Shown here: positions 32,857 to 41,519 of the stretch, one piece after another
Numbering within the stretch: the stretch's first letter is position 1
Layout of the letters: the number at the start of each line of letters is the position of its first letter
Source of the DNA: Nostoc sphaeroides
Lineage (GTDB): Bacteria; Cyanobacteriota; Cyanobacteriia; Cyanobacteriales; Nostocaceae
Reading direction: 5' to 3'
DNA length: 64,000 bases
Assembly: GCF_003443655.1 (NCBI RefSeq)
Contig: NZ_CP031941.1
Coordinates: forward strand, 5,543,001 to 5,607,000
Notes under the pieces: generated by a model
Told to the model about the DNA's origin: nothing
What the model saw: only the letters and a program-made list of their open reading frames with translations
Databases searched by the model: none
Translations under genes and position numbers: made by a program

Positions 32857-33216
32857 TTAAAAAACTCGGAAAATATAGGGGTAACGGAAGGGTATATCAG
32901 GATTGCTGAAAACTCCGATGAGCGCCCAAATTGTTAATCCCCAGTGCAATAGATATCCCAGACCGGCTAGTGGCCCCAGCAATAATAGAGGTAACACTAA
33001 CCAACCGAATAGAAAAAACAGCGCTCCCAGAATTCCTCCATAAAGCCAGACGTTGAAGTGGAAATTAATGGATTCTTTGGCGTTTTCTTTAACAACAGGA
33101 TCATCAGATACAAAGAGGATGGCGATAGGTATACCGACAGATACCAATGTCGTACTGAGAAAAATGGCTCCATGAGACAAGGCGGATAAAAGCTTTCGCT
33201 TATCTGTGTCGTACAT
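32857..33216 (-). CDS. DUF4870 (Tic20-like fold) membrane protein
   Basis: The 119-residue protein shows the DUF4870 pattern: SALSHGAIFLSTTLVSVGIP, DDPVVKENAKESINFHFNVW, then two or three hydrophobic helices (LFFLFGWLVLPLLLLGPLAG). The NAKESINFH segment is diagnostic. Function unknown. Divergent from prfC with its own promoter region. Confidence 0.87.
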   Translation of the reverse strand: MYDTDKRKLLSALSHGAIFLSTTLVSVGIPIAILFVSDDPVVKENAKESINFHFNVWLYGGILGALFFLFGWLVLPLLLLGPLAGLGYLLHWGLTIWALIGVFSNPDIPFRYPYIFRVF

Positions 33217-33337
33217 TGCTTTCTCCTATTTAGTCAAATTGTTGATTATATTACGACCCTATCACGAGCATCGTTGTCTTAAGATTAAAAGACTTACCAT
33301 CAAAAAAAATTAAGCTAACTAACAAACAAATACATTT

Positions 33338-34966
33338 ATGTCTACTGAACTTCAGTCTGAACTTGTTCAAGCAGTTGAACTTCGCCGCAATTTTGCGATT
33401 ATTTCTCACCCTGATGCAGGTAAAACTACACTAACAGAAAAACTCCTCCTGTACGGAGGTGCAATTCACGAAGCTGGAGCGGTTAAGGCGCGACGGGCAC
33501 AGCGTAAGGCTACCTCTGACTGGATGGCGATGGAGCAACAACGGGGTATTTCTATTACTTCCACGGTGTTGCAATTTGAATATCGGCACTGTCAGATAAA
33601 TTTATTAGACACTCCCGGACACCAAGATTTCAGTGAAGATACTTATCGCACCCTTGCCGCCGCCGATAATGCAGTGATGCTGATTGATGCGGCAAAAGGT
33701 TTGGAACCCCAAACTCGCAAATTGTTTGAAGTGTGTAAGTTGCGGGGTATCCCAATTTTTACATTTATCAACAAGCTCGATCGCCCAGGAAGAGAACCTC
33801 TGGAACTTTTGGATGAAATTGAGCAAGAATTGGGATTGCAAACCTATGCGGTAAACTGGCCGATTGGGATGGGCGATCGCTTTAAAGGGGTTTTTGACCG
33901 ACACAAGCAACAAATTCACCTGTTTGAACGCAGCGCCCACGGCAGCCGAGAAGCCCGTGATACGATAGTCGAATTAACTGATCCAAGAATAGAAGACCAG
34001 CTAGAACAAAGTCTCTACTACCAACTAAAAAATGATTTAGAACTTTTAGATGGAGTTGGGCCAGAGTTAGATTTGCAGCTGGTACACGAAGGCAAAATGA
34101 CGCCTGTGTTCTTTGGTAGCGCCATGACTAACTTTGGTGTAGAGTTATTCCTCAAGTACTTCCTCGACTATGCCCTGAAACCCGGTTCTCACTACAGCAG
34201 TGTTGGCGAAGTTCCCCCTACATACCCGGAATTTTCGGGGTTTGTCTTCAAACTGCAAGCGAACATGGATCCAAAACACCGCGATCGCGTTGCATTTATC
34301 CGGGTCTGCACTGGTAAGTTTGAAAAAGATATGATGGTGAATCACGCCCGCATTGGTAAAATCATCCGTCTGTCTCGCCCGCAAAAACTCTTTGCCCAAG
34401 AGCGAGAATCGATTGATGTGGCTTATCCTGGCGATGTGATCGGTTTGAATAATCCTGGTGTTTTTGCGATCGGGGATACAATTTACACGGGACAAAAGCT
34501 CGAATATGAGGGGATTCCGTATTTCTCGCCGGAACTGTTTGCATCTCTGAGGAATCCCAACCCCTCGAAGTCTAAACAATTCCAAAAAGGCGTTGCGGAA
34601 TTGCGCGAAGAAGGTGCTGTACAAATTATGTATTCAACTGATGAAGCCAAGCGCGATCCAATTTTGGCGGCGGTGGGTCAGTTGCAATTCGAGGTGGTAC
34701 AATTTCGCTTACAAAATGAGTATGGTGTAGAAACCATATTAGACTTATTGCCCTACAGTGTCGCCCGTTGGGTTGAGGGTGGTTGGGAAGCATTAGAAAA
34801 AGTGGGACGAATATTCAATACCACTACAGTTAAAGATAGTATGGGACGCCCAGTGTTGCTATTCCGCAACGAATGGAATTGTCAACAATTATTAGGCGAC
34901 CATCCAGAGTTAAAATTAAGCGCGATCGCTCCAGTATTTTCTAGTCAACAACCAGTGGAGGAATAA
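33338..34966 (+). CDS. prfC: Peptide chain release factor 3
   Basis: GTPase that removes RF1/RF2 from the ribosome after termination. 542 residues: G1 AIISHPDAGKTTLTEKLL, G2/G3 region RGISITSTVLQF and LLDTPGHQDFSEDTYR, G4 FINKLDRPG, then domain II and C-terminal domains (VGQLQFEVVQFRLQNEYGV). Length and order are normal; start MSTELQSELVQAVELRRNF. The next gene starts about 110 bases downstream. Confidence 0.96.
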   Translation: MSTELQSELVQAVELRRNFAIISHPDAGKTTLTEKLLLYGGAIHEAGAVKARRAQRKATSDWMAMEQQRGISITSTVLQFEYRHCQINLLDTPGHQDFSEDTYRTLAAADNAVMLIDAAKGLEPQTRKLFEVCKLRGIPIFTFINKLDRPGREPLELLDEIEQELGLQTYAVNWPIGMGDRFKGVFDRHKQQIHLFERSAHGSREARDTIVELTDPRIEDQLEQSLYYQLKNDLELLDGVGPELDLQLVHEGKMTPVFFGSAMTNFGVELFLKYFLDYALKPGSHYSSVGEVPPTYPEFSGFVFKLQANMDPKHRDRVAFIRVCTGKFEKDMMVNHARIGKIIRLSRPQKLFAQERESIDVAYPGDVIGLNNPGVFAIGDTIYTGQKLEYEGIPYFSPELFASLRNPNPSKSKQFQKGVAELREEGAVQIMYSTDEAKRDPILAAVGQLQFEVVQFRLQNEYGVETILDLLPYSVARWVEGGWEALEKVGRIFNTTTVKDSMGRPVLLFRNEWNCQQLLGDHPELKLSAIAPVFSSQQPVEE

Positions 34967-35074
34967 TTCACTTGACAAGCAAAACTTGGGCGCGGTTGAG
35001 TTCCACGGCATCCGAGGTTCGCGCTTTTGCCCAAACGTGGATCACTTAGAAGAGATTGGAGTGCCAGAATTTGT

Positions 35075-37351
35075 ATGCCTTCACATGCCAAACCGTCTTT
35101 GGAGGCTGGTTTAATTGCCCTCAAGCAGGGAAATTACCAAACAGCGATCGCTCAACTAGAACCTATTGCTAGCAGCCAAAGTAATGGTACTGCTAGCTTA
35201 CAAGCCCAGGTTGGTTTAGTGATGGCTTATGCACGGATTGGAGAAGCCTCCAAAGCGATCGCTATTTCTCAGAATCTCATTGAGAGTAACAATCCGCAAG
35301 TTCAAGAGTGGGCAAAACGCGCACTCGAACACCTGACAAAACGTCAAAAACGCGATCAAGAAGCAAAAAATGTCGAAACTGGATTTGTTGCTTTTGATAA
35401 TTCAACCCCAAATTCAACGCCAGATTCTTCCCCAGTTACTCCCCCAGAAACTCCGACATTAGAGGAACCAAAAGATCAAGTAATAGAAACAAAGAGCAAC
35501 GATACCCCGCCGATGGTGCCACTAGCTAAACTCAAAGCTACAGTAGCTACACCACTGCCAGCAGCAGGATCTGTGCCCTTAAGTGGCTTCATGGGTTCTG
35601 TTACCCGCACCCAAGCTAAATTATTCGGCGTTATTTATTGGCGACAAGCACAACGCGCCAGAGCATGGCAACCCCTACGCAAACCGAAATTAATCCCTTT
35701 GCGACTGCTGACAGCAGGAACATTCATCGCTCTGTTTTGGGTGATGCGAGAAATGCTCAAGTTAGCAATGGGATTCATCAACCAGACTTTAGTTAAACTA
35801 CCTTATCTGGAGCCATTGCAGCCTTTATACCGCGACCCTACTACATTCTTGTTAATAGTATTGGTGATTTTGCTCGGAGTATCACCTTGGTTGCTGGATC
35901 AGCTACTGGCAAAGTTGTATGGTCAGCGAGAATTTCCCAAAGATGTATTGAATGCCCATAGCCGCGAAGCTGTTCGGGTGCTACAACGTTGTTGCCAACA
36001 GAGGCACTGGCCGTTACCCAAACTGCGGATTTTACCAATGGCTGCACCAATTATCCTGACTTATGGTAGTTTACCACGTAATGCCAGGATTGTTGTCAGT
36101 CAGGGGTTATTAGAGCAACTAGCAGATGATGAAATCGCCATTATTTACGCCACGCAGCTAGGGCATATTGCTCACTGGGATTTTGCTGTGATGTCTTTGT
36201 TACTCCTGGTGACACTACCAATTCATAGGCTATATCAGCAAGTGTCGAACTGGGGAGACAAAATATCAGGGATTTGGCGCTATCCGGTGACAATTCTGGC
36301 TAGCATTGTTTATGGAGTTTGGTGTTTGCTGACTGGGACTGCATTATGGTTGTCGCGGTTGCGGCTTTATTATAGCGATCGCGTCGCCTCTGAAATTACT
36401 GGTAATCCCAATGCCCTGATTCGCGCTTTACTCAAAATTGCCATCGGCATTGCAGCTGATATCCAAAAAGAGGAAGAGACAAGTTGGCAACTAGAAAGCT
36501 TAAATCTCTTGACACCAGTCAGCCACCAACAGAGCCTTTCTTTAGGCACTATTGCCAGTAATTTATCTTTTGAATCATTTTTGAAGTGGGATACAGCCAA
36601 TCCCTATCGCCGATGGTTTACAATTAATAATAGTCATCCATTGATGGGCGATCGCATCGAACGCCTGTGCCAAATAGCCCGTCACTGGCATCTAGACACT
36701 GAACTACATTTTGCAAGCGTTCCATCAAAAGTTAAGCGTCAGTCTTTCTTATTACAAATCGCTCCCTGGTTGGGAATTCCTCTAGGGGTTCTGTTTGCAG
36801 CTTTAGTCTGGCTAACCTGGCAACTAGCATTCACACTCAAGTTTTTAAATCTAAAGTGGATATATGAAGATTGGTCTTTCATTACAGGCTGCCTTCTGAT
36901 TGGCTTTAGCATCGGTACAGTGATGCGGATTAATTCTTTCTTCCCCGATATTAAACCTGCCACTGTGCAAACTGACGATTATCTACCTAACCTGTTAGCT
37001 GATCCTTCAGCCTTACCAATTGATAGCATCAGCGTGCGTCTTGTGGGTAAATTATTAGGTCGTCAAGGCACTAGCAACTCCCTAGCGCAAGATTTAATCC
37101 TCCAATCCAGCGCAGGTTTAGTGAAATTACACCATGTTTCTTGGTTAGGACAGCCAGTTAATCACCAGGATCTAATTGGTAGGCAAATTATCGTCACAGG
37201 TTGGTTCCGCCGAGGAGCAACACCTTGGATCGATATCCAAACCCTGGAAACTCAAAGTGGTAAAACCATTCATAGCGCTCATCCCATTTGGTCTACTTTT
37301 TTAGCAGTTGCAGCACAAGCTTGGGGCGCATACATTTTTCTCACTAGTTAG
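35075..37351 (+). CDS. Large M48-like membrane protein without the zinc motif
   Basis: 758 residues from the ATG at 35075 (MPSHAKPSLEAGLIALKQGN); a more upstream start at 35027 looks noncoding. Order: TPR-like helices (20-110), Pro/Thr-rich linker, two membrane helices (LLTAGTFIALFWVMREMLKL; TTFLLIVLVILLGVSPWLLD), an M48/Ste24-type peptidase-like region, two further helices, and a C-terminal nucleic acid/OB-like region (GRQIIVTGWFRRG). The expected HExxH reads TQLGH in IIYATQLGHIAHWDFA, so zinc catalysis is unlikely. Later M48 features (RLYYSDRVASEITGN, NSHPLMGDRIERL) remain. Confidence 0.75.
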   Translation: MPSHAKPSLEAGLIALKQGNYQTAIAQLEPIASSQSNGTASLQAQVGLVMAYARIGEASKAIAISQNLIESNNPQVQEWAKRALEHLTKRQKRDQEAKNVETGFVAFDNSTPNSTPDSSPVTPPETPTLEEPKDQVIETKSNDTPPMVPLAKLKATVATPLPAAGSVPLSGFMGSVTRTQAKLFGVIYWRQAQRARAWQPLRKPKLIPLRLLTAGTFIALFWVMREMLKLAMGFINQTLVKLPYLEPLQPLYRDPTTFLLIVLVILLGVSPWLLDQLLAKLYGQREFPKDVLNAHSREAVRVLQRCCQQRHWPLPKLRILPMAAPIILTYGSLPRNARIVVSQGLLEQLADDEIAIIYATQLGHIAHWDFAVMSLLLLVTLPIHRLYQQVSNWGDKISGIWRYPVTILASIVYGVWCLLTGTALWLSRLRLYYSDRVASEITGNPNALIRALLKIAIGIAADIQKEEETSWQLESLNLLTPVSHQQSLSLGTIASNLSFESFLKWDTANPYRRWFTINNSHPLMGDRIERLCQIARHWHLDTELHFASVPSKVKRQSFLLQIAPWLGIPLGVLFAALVWLTWQLAFTLKFLNLKWIYEDWSFITGCLLIGFSIGTVMRINSFFPDIKPATVQTDDYLPNLLADPSALPIDSISVRLVGKLLGRQGTSNSLAQDLILQSSAGLVKLHHVSWLGQPVNHQDLIGRQIIVTGWFRRGATPWIDIQTLETQSGKTIHSAHPIWSTFLAVAAQAWGAYIFLTS

Positions 37352-37446
37352 TCATTGGTCATTGGTCATTGGTCATTGGTCATTGGTCATTAGTCATTAG
37401 TCATTAGCAAAGGACAAAGGACAAAGGACAAAGGACAAAGGACAAA
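37352..37446. repeat. Heptanucleotide repeats (TCATTGG then ACAAAGG)
   Basis: About seven TCATTGG/TCATTAG units then about six ACAAAGG units, ending before 37450. The same pair of units recurs at 40074-40142. Confidence 0.9.
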
Positions 37447-37571
37447 TCGGAATGTAAACAAAAGTTGCAGGTTTTCTTTCAAAGTGTTACATTTATTTAC
37501 ACAAACAATAGCAGGCGACATAACTCAGCACTACAGCTTAGTTGTGAATTCGGATGCTTTTCCCCCCGCTC

Positions 37572-37628
37572 TATACTTTTTATCCTCCCAACACAGCAGG
37601 AATTAAACCAGCCAGTGGCTGGTTTTTG
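37572..37628 (+). ncRNA. Candidate small RNA with intrinsic terminator
   Basis: TATACT at 37572-37577 could be a -10 box. About 25 bases later the hairpin AAACCAGCC-AGT-GGCTGGTTT (37605-37625) is followed by TTG and a T-rich stretch, a textbook intrinsic terminator. No ORF leads into it on the plus strand, so a short free-standing transcript is possible. No -35 match is obvious; the terminator alone could instead end leaky read-through. Confidence 0.35.
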
Positions 37629-38042
37629 TTTCAAAATATGCTCGGTTGAATAAAAAAATGTGTTTTATGTTACGATACAGTAATACTAACGTCGGAAAAG
37701 TATGCGCTAAACTAGCTACGTAGAAAATACCGTGGTAATGTAAGGAATGGTATTTGATTCTGCGAAAAAAGGCATGGAAGAAAGCGTGTACTTTAGCAGG
37801 CAATAGGCTATTAAATTTACAATTCTTAGAATTAAGGTGTTATTAGCTCACCATAGTGTGGGCCTTTAGATTAAACAAGCTTGATCCCGACGAAAAACTG
37901 TATTGTTGTATAGGTTGACAGTTCCGATCAAAAAAATTGGTTGATGGCAGTCTTGGTCAATAGCATCTATTTAATTAAAAGCCAAAGCCAAGTGATTGTT
38001 TTCTTGCCTTGCCATGTTCATTTAACTCTGGAGGTATAGTTC
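37629..38042 (+). promoter_or_regulatory. Long leader region of the RRM gene
   Basis: About 400 bases without a gene upstream of rbp, ending in a strong CTGGAGG ribosome site. Cyanobacterial RRM genes often have long, cold-regulated leaders; here that is inference. Confidence 0.4.
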
Positions 38043-38549
38043 ATGTCCATTCGCCTATATATAGGTAATTTGCCTAAAGAAGAAATAGATCGTCAGGATC
38101 TGCAAGCAGTTTTTGCAGCAGAAGGTGATGCTGTAACTACTAAATTAATTAAAGACCGTAAAACTGGCAAATGCCGTGGTTTCGGTTTTCTAACAGTCAA
38201 CAACGACGAACAAGCTGACGAAATTATTGAAAAATATAATGGTCAGATGTTCAAAGACACTCCCATTAAGCTAGAGAAAGCATTACCTCGGACAAAAGGT
38301 GATGAGGGCGAGGAGCAAGCTCCCAAACCAGTTACGGCTGCTAGTAGTACCCCCACTCCTATGCCTACTAGAGAAGGTAGCCGCCGCGAGAAAAGCTCTA
38401 AGAAGCCTCGTCGTGGCTCAGGTGGCGGCGGCGGTTCTCGTGAAAACAACACCACAACTACCGATTCAGACGCTATTCGTCCAGATCCTCGTTGGGCTTC
38501 GGAATTAGAAAAGCTGAAGCAGATGTTAGCTGCACAAACTACGAATTAA
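38043..38549 (+). CDS. RNA-binding protein with one RRM domain
   Basis: 168 residues. The RRM spans about 1-82 with RNP2 LYIGNL at 5-10 and RNP1 KCRGFGFLTV near 44-53. The tail is Thr/Pro-rich, then basic with RRGSGGGGGSRE, and ends with a conserved-looking DPRWASELEKLKQMLAAQ helix. This is longer than the typical 80-100-residue cyanobacterial Rbp proteins because of the C-terminal extension. Strong ribosome site CTGGAGG. Confidence 0.92.
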   Translation: MSIRLYIGNLPKEEIDRQDLQAVFAAEGDAVTTKLIKDRKTGKCRGFGFLTVNNDEQADEIIEKYNGQMFKDTPIKLEKALPRTKGDEGEEQAPKPVTAASSTPTPMPTREGSRREKSSKKPRRGSGGGGGSRENNTTTTDSDAIRPDPRWASELEKLKQMLAAQTTN

Positions 38550-38566
38550 TCCTTAAGGGAGAGAAA

Positions 38567-38610
38567 TTAAAAATTAAAAATCAGAATTTTTTTTGATTTT
38601 TAATTTTTAA
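38567..38610 (+). terminator. AT-rich hairpin after the RRM gene
   Basis: TTAAAAATTAAAAATCA pairs perfectly (17 bp) with TGATTTTTAATTTTTAA around a 10-base T-rich loop. Likely terminator for the RRM gene, though purely AT. Confidence 0.55.
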
Positions 38611-38705
38611 CGTGTCGCGGAAGTCCCCACCTTCAATGTACTCATCTCTGTGGGGATTGTGAGCGGATGGCCGCGAAGACATCCCTAAACGGTAATAACC
38701 GCAGG

Positions 38706-38873
38706 TTATTCAGTGCAAGGGATGTTCAAGGAGTCATCAATCTGAGTGTTGGGTAATCGGTCGATGTAATCTTCAATGATTTGAGTCACTGTTTTTTCCT
38801 TCAATGTGGCATGGTTTTTTAGTTTGTTGAAACGCCTTTCTGATATACGGATATGTACTTCCTTTGTTTTCAT
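38706..38873 (-). CDS. Ribbon-helix-helix protein of the relict IS element
   Basis: A 55-residue protein, too short for most ORF lists: MKTKEVHIRISERRFNKLKN, HATLKEKTVTQIIEDYIDRL, PNTQIDDSLNIPCTE. The pattern (beta strand, ISERRFNKL helix, T-VTQIIEDYID helix) is a CopG/Arc-type DNA-binding fold. It has exactly the same length as its homologue at 41292-41459. Probably a repressor of element genes. Confidence 0.75.
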   Translation of the reverse strand: MKTKEVHIRISERRFNKLKNHATLKEKTVTQIIEDYIDRLPNTQIDDSLNIPCTE

Positions 38874-39057
38874 AAATATGTCCACAATATAGACATATCT
38901 ATGGTAATATAGAAATGGTTCATGACCTCCTGACCGTATTGAACAGACAGGCTAACTTCAAAGTAGGTGTACGAGCCAAGACGTGCGATAAATCGGTAAA
39001 TCAGGGAAGGAACGCTGTTAGCTGGTTGACTATTGTCGTAAATCCAAGCGGTGTTGT

Positions 39058-39181
39058 GCGAAACAAAAAATCAAACTCCCTGTGGTAGATGGGGGGCTGC
39101 CTGTGGACGCTGTGTAAGACCAAAAGCTAGATGACTAGTGGAGGCATTGGCGGATGAGACGGGAAACCCAAGAGACGAATA
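39058..39181 (+). pseudogene. tnpB: Decayed 3' end of tnpB
   Basis: Scattered matches to TnpB C-terminal sequence in shifting frames: AKQKIKLPVVDGGLPVDAV, then in another frame EALADETGNPRDE before a stop. The intact copy ends KAVVDETGSPHLLRQEKCG. Reading frames are broken, so this is a remnant. Confidence 0.5.
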
Positions 39182-39246
39182 AGACCGTCATTGTTTTTCT
39201 GAAATTGGAAGCTCCTTTTTCAGCCAAGCAAAAAGGGGTACTTCAC

Positions 39247-39644
39247 TTGTTGATTATTACCTAGCTGCTTAGTTAAAAGCTAATTGCAGCTAATTTTGTA
39301 ATTACGTAGGCGCAACTCGCAGTAGGTATTACGTTGTCGAATCGTGGAGAATCGAGGGTTGAAATTTAAACGCAGAGGGACGCAAAGGTAAGCGCAGAGG
39401 CACGCGGAGAATATGCTACAGAGTGATATAGTTTTCTACTTAGAATAAAATTAAGTTTTTGTGATTAGAGGCATTGAAAAACCTGGACGATGGGGATGCG
39501 ATGTCTAGGTTGGGCTGCGCCTACGCAGTAATTATCTAGATTTGACATGTTATGGCTAGTTGATATGCCAAGGTGAACGGTCGGCGCGATCGCTCTAAAG
39601 ATAATCTACACTCAAAGTGATACCGATCATTTGCAGCTTCTGTT
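39247..39644. other. Spacer upstream of sufE
   Basis: No gene seen. Contains common repeats (GTAGGCGCAACTCGCAGTAG near 39306, CGCAGAGGCACGCGGAGA near 39393). The sufE promoter should lie in the last 100 bases. Confidence 0.5.
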
Positions 39645-40079
39645 ATGTCCTCAACTCTAGATTCTTTGCCACCTGCGCTCGCTAAAATTGTCCAGCGCTT
39701 TCAACGCGCTTCCGAACCGAAGCGACGCTACGAACAGCTAATCTGGTATGCTCAGAAGCTCAATGAGTTCCCAGAAGCTGGTAAATTACCCGAAAATAAA
39801 GTTCCTGGTTGCGTGTCTCAAGTTTATATCACCGCAGCATTGGATGACGGTAAAGTTGTGTTTCAGGGCGATTCCGATTCTCAGTTAACCAAAGGATTAG
39901 TCGGGCTTCTGGTTGAAGGATTGCAGGGACTAACGCCAACTGAGATTGTCCAACTAACTCCAGATTTTATTCAAGAAACAGGTTTAAATGTTAGCCTCAC
40001 ACCTTCCCGTGCTAATGGATTTTACAATATTTTTAAAACCATGCAAAAAAAAGCATTGGAATGTAAAATTGGTCATTAG
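39645..40079 (+). CDS. sufE: Cysteine desulfurase activator SufE
   Basis: Accepts sulfur from SufS for iron-sulfur cluster assembly. The 144-residue protein has LPPALAKIVQRFQRASEPKR, RYEQLIWYAQKLNEFPE, and the active-site loop KVPGCVSQVYI with the sulfur-accepting cysteine at 56. DSDSQLTKGLVGLLVEGLQG and the C-terminal SRANGFYNIFKTMQKKAL complete the fold. Isolated from other suf genes. Confidence 0.93.
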   Translation: MSSTLDSLPPALAKIVQRFQRASEPKRRYEQLIWYAQKLNEFPEAGKLPENKVPGCVSQVYITAALDDGKVVFQGDSDSQLTKGLVGLLVEGLQGLTPTEIVQLTPDFIQETGLNVSLTPSRANGFYNIFKTMQKKALECKIGH

Positions 40080-40174
40080 TCATTAGTCATTGGTCATTAG
40101 CAAAGGACAAATGACTAATGACAAAGGACAATTGACAAATGACAAATAAGGTACAAATACCAAAATTTAGTCTT

Positions 40175-41137
40175 ATGTCAACAAATTTATTATCTACCTC
40201 TGCTGCTACTGGCTTTGGTGGAGTGGTTCAAGAATATCTCTGGAATTGGGAAAATCAGCAATTACGCGTTGTTTATGAAACCCTCGGTAAAGGTTCACCG
40301 CTATTGCTACTACCATCTTTCAGCAGTGTTTCGACCCGTTTGGAAGTAGGCGAACTTGCTAAGTTACTAGCTCCCAATTTTCAAGTTGTAGCCATAGATT
40401 GGCCTGGATTTGGAGAATCTTCTCGCCCTAGTTTGAATTATCGTCCAGAAATATATCAGCAATTTCTGGAAGATTTTGTCAAAGCTGTACTTCGACGCCG
40501 CCCTTCGGCTACGCTCAGGACAGGCTCAGTACAAGTTTTTAATACTCCCATTACTGCGATCGCGGCTGGTCATGCTGCTAGCTATGTTTTACAATTAGCT
40601 GTGAAACAACAAGCTGCTTTCTCGAAAATTTTATTGTTAGCTCCTACTTGGCGTGGGCCTTTGCCGACAATGGGGGCAAGTCAGCAAATAGCTGGTATGG
40701 TGAGAGAATTGGTGCGATCGCCTATACTTGGTCAAGCTCTCTATAAACTCAACACTACCCCATCCTTCTTAAGTTTGATGTATCGCCGTCATGTATTTAC
40801 TGACGCGGCTAAAATTACACCCAGTTTCATCGAGAAGAAATGGCAAATAACTCAACAACCAGGAGCGCGATTTGCATCTGCTGCTTTTGTAACTGGTAAT
40901 CTCGATGCTGTACACGAACAATCTGATTTTCTGGAACTTGTGCAGTCTTTAACCGTACCGCTCATGGTAGTAATTGGGGAATCCAGCCCCCCCAAATCAC
41001 GAGAAGAAATGAACGCTTTGGTAGCCTTACCAGGAGTGAGAAGCGTTGTCATACCTGGTTCTCTGGGACTGCATGAAGAATACCCAGCAGTTGTTTTAGA
41101 AGCAGTTCAAGATTTTTTGTTCTCCTCAGAAAATTAA
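40175..41137 (+). CDS. Alpha/beta hydrolase-fold protein with replaced nucleophile
   Basis: 320 residues from the ATG at 40175; an ATG at 40139 lies in repeat sequence. The fold is clear: SPLLLLPSFSSVSTRLEVGE, VVAIDWPGFGESSRPSLNYR, and LMVVIGESSPPKSREEMNAL before GSLGLHEEYP with the usual histidine. At the nucleophile elbow, however, it reads AAGHAASYVL, with Ala in place of Ser, so classic hydrolysis is doubtful. A 49-bp genomic repeat is inserted in frame (LRRRPSATLRTGSVQVFN). It could be a binding protein or use another mechanism. Confidence 0.78.
   Translation: MSTNLLSTSAATGFGGVVQEYLWNWENQQLRVVYETLGKGSPLLLLPSFSSVSTRLEVGELAKLLAPNFQVVAIDWPGFGESSRPSLNYRPEIYQQFLEDFVKAVLRRRPSATLRTGSVQVFNTPITAIAAGHAASYVLQLAVKQQAAFSKILLLAPTWRGPLPTMGASQQIAGMVRELVRSPILGQALYKLNTTPSFLSLMYRRHVFTDAAKITPSFIEKKWQITQQPGARFASAAFVTGNLDAVHEQSDFLELVQSLTVPLMVVIGESSPPKSREEMNALVALPGVRSVVIPGSLGLHEEYPAVVLEAVQDFLFSSEN
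40487..40535. repeat. Genomic repeat inserted in frame in a coding region
   Basis: GTACTTCGACGCCGCCCTTC to CAGGCTCAGTACAAG matches the family duplicated at 17650-17712. It adds about 16 residues between two secondary-structure elements and keeps the frame. Confidence 0.8.
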
Positions 41138-41142
41138 ATCGT

Positions 41143-41181
41143 CGCACCAAGACGCAAAGAATCGTTTTGCACCTTGGTGCG
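41143..41181 (+). terminator. Hairpin after the hydrolase gene
   Basis: CGCACCAAG pairs with CTTGGTGCG, with extra pairing of GCAAA and TTTTGC inside the loop. Six bases after the stop codon; plausible terminator. Confidence 0.55.
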
Positions 41182-41291
41182 AGATTAAAATTAGCTTGAA
41201 GCAGAAGAAGCCCCACATCCTACCCGTTAGGGAGGTGTGGGATGAATTCTGGGCAATAAGGAATTGACCGACAAGCGACATTAAACGCAGT

Positions 41292-41459
41292 TTAATCAGC
41301 AATGTTGGTCGATGACGAATTGCCTCTCTCTGGGATTTTTAACGAGTCAATCAATTCTTCAACAACGTGAGTCATTGTCGTATCCTTTATCGTCGCATAT
41401 AGCCGTAACTTATTCAATCTGCGTTCACTCATTCGCATTTTGAACCATTCTGTTTTCAT
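41292..41459 (-). CDS. Ribbon-helix-helix protein of the TnpB element
   Basis: 55 residues from the ATG at 41459 (an ATG at 41474 adds five): MKTEWFKMRMSERRLNKLRL, YATIKDTTMTHVVEELIDSL, KIPERGNSSSTNIAD. This is a CopG/Arc-like fold, homologous to the relict's gene at 38706. It is transcribed away from tnpB, with a partly palindromic site between them, suggesting that it represses one or both genes. Confidence 0.75.
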   Translation of the reverse strand: MKTEWFKMRMSERRLNKLRLYATIKDTTMTHVVEELIDSLKIPERGNSSSTNIAD

Positions 41460-41480
41460 TCTGTGCCCACGCATTACCTA

Positions 41481-41501
41481 CATCTATGATATTATCAGAT
41501 G
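41481..41501. promoter_or_regulatory. Possible operator between the RHH gene and tnpB
   Basis: CATCT-AT-GATA-T-TATC-AGATG: matching arms CATCT/AGATG and GATA/TATC in a 21-base window, midway between the two divergent starts. A natural target for the ribbon-helix-helix protein; inference only. Confidence 0.4.
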
Positions 41502-41519
41502 ACAAGGAGGTGATCAAAA

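Larger units (their letters stand above)
38616..39246. mobile_element. Internally deleted IS200/IS605-type element (relict)
   Basis: The left part has a CCCCAC...GTGGGG hairpin (38628-38660). Then come a ribbon-helix-helix gene on the minus strand and a decayed 3' end of tnpB. The right end has a CTCCTTTTT/AAAAAGGGG hairpin followed by GGGTACTTCAC. The intact element at 41200-42742 has the same order and ends in GGGTAGTTCAC. Most of tnpB (about 900 bp) is missing. Boundaries are approximate. Confidence 0.7.
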
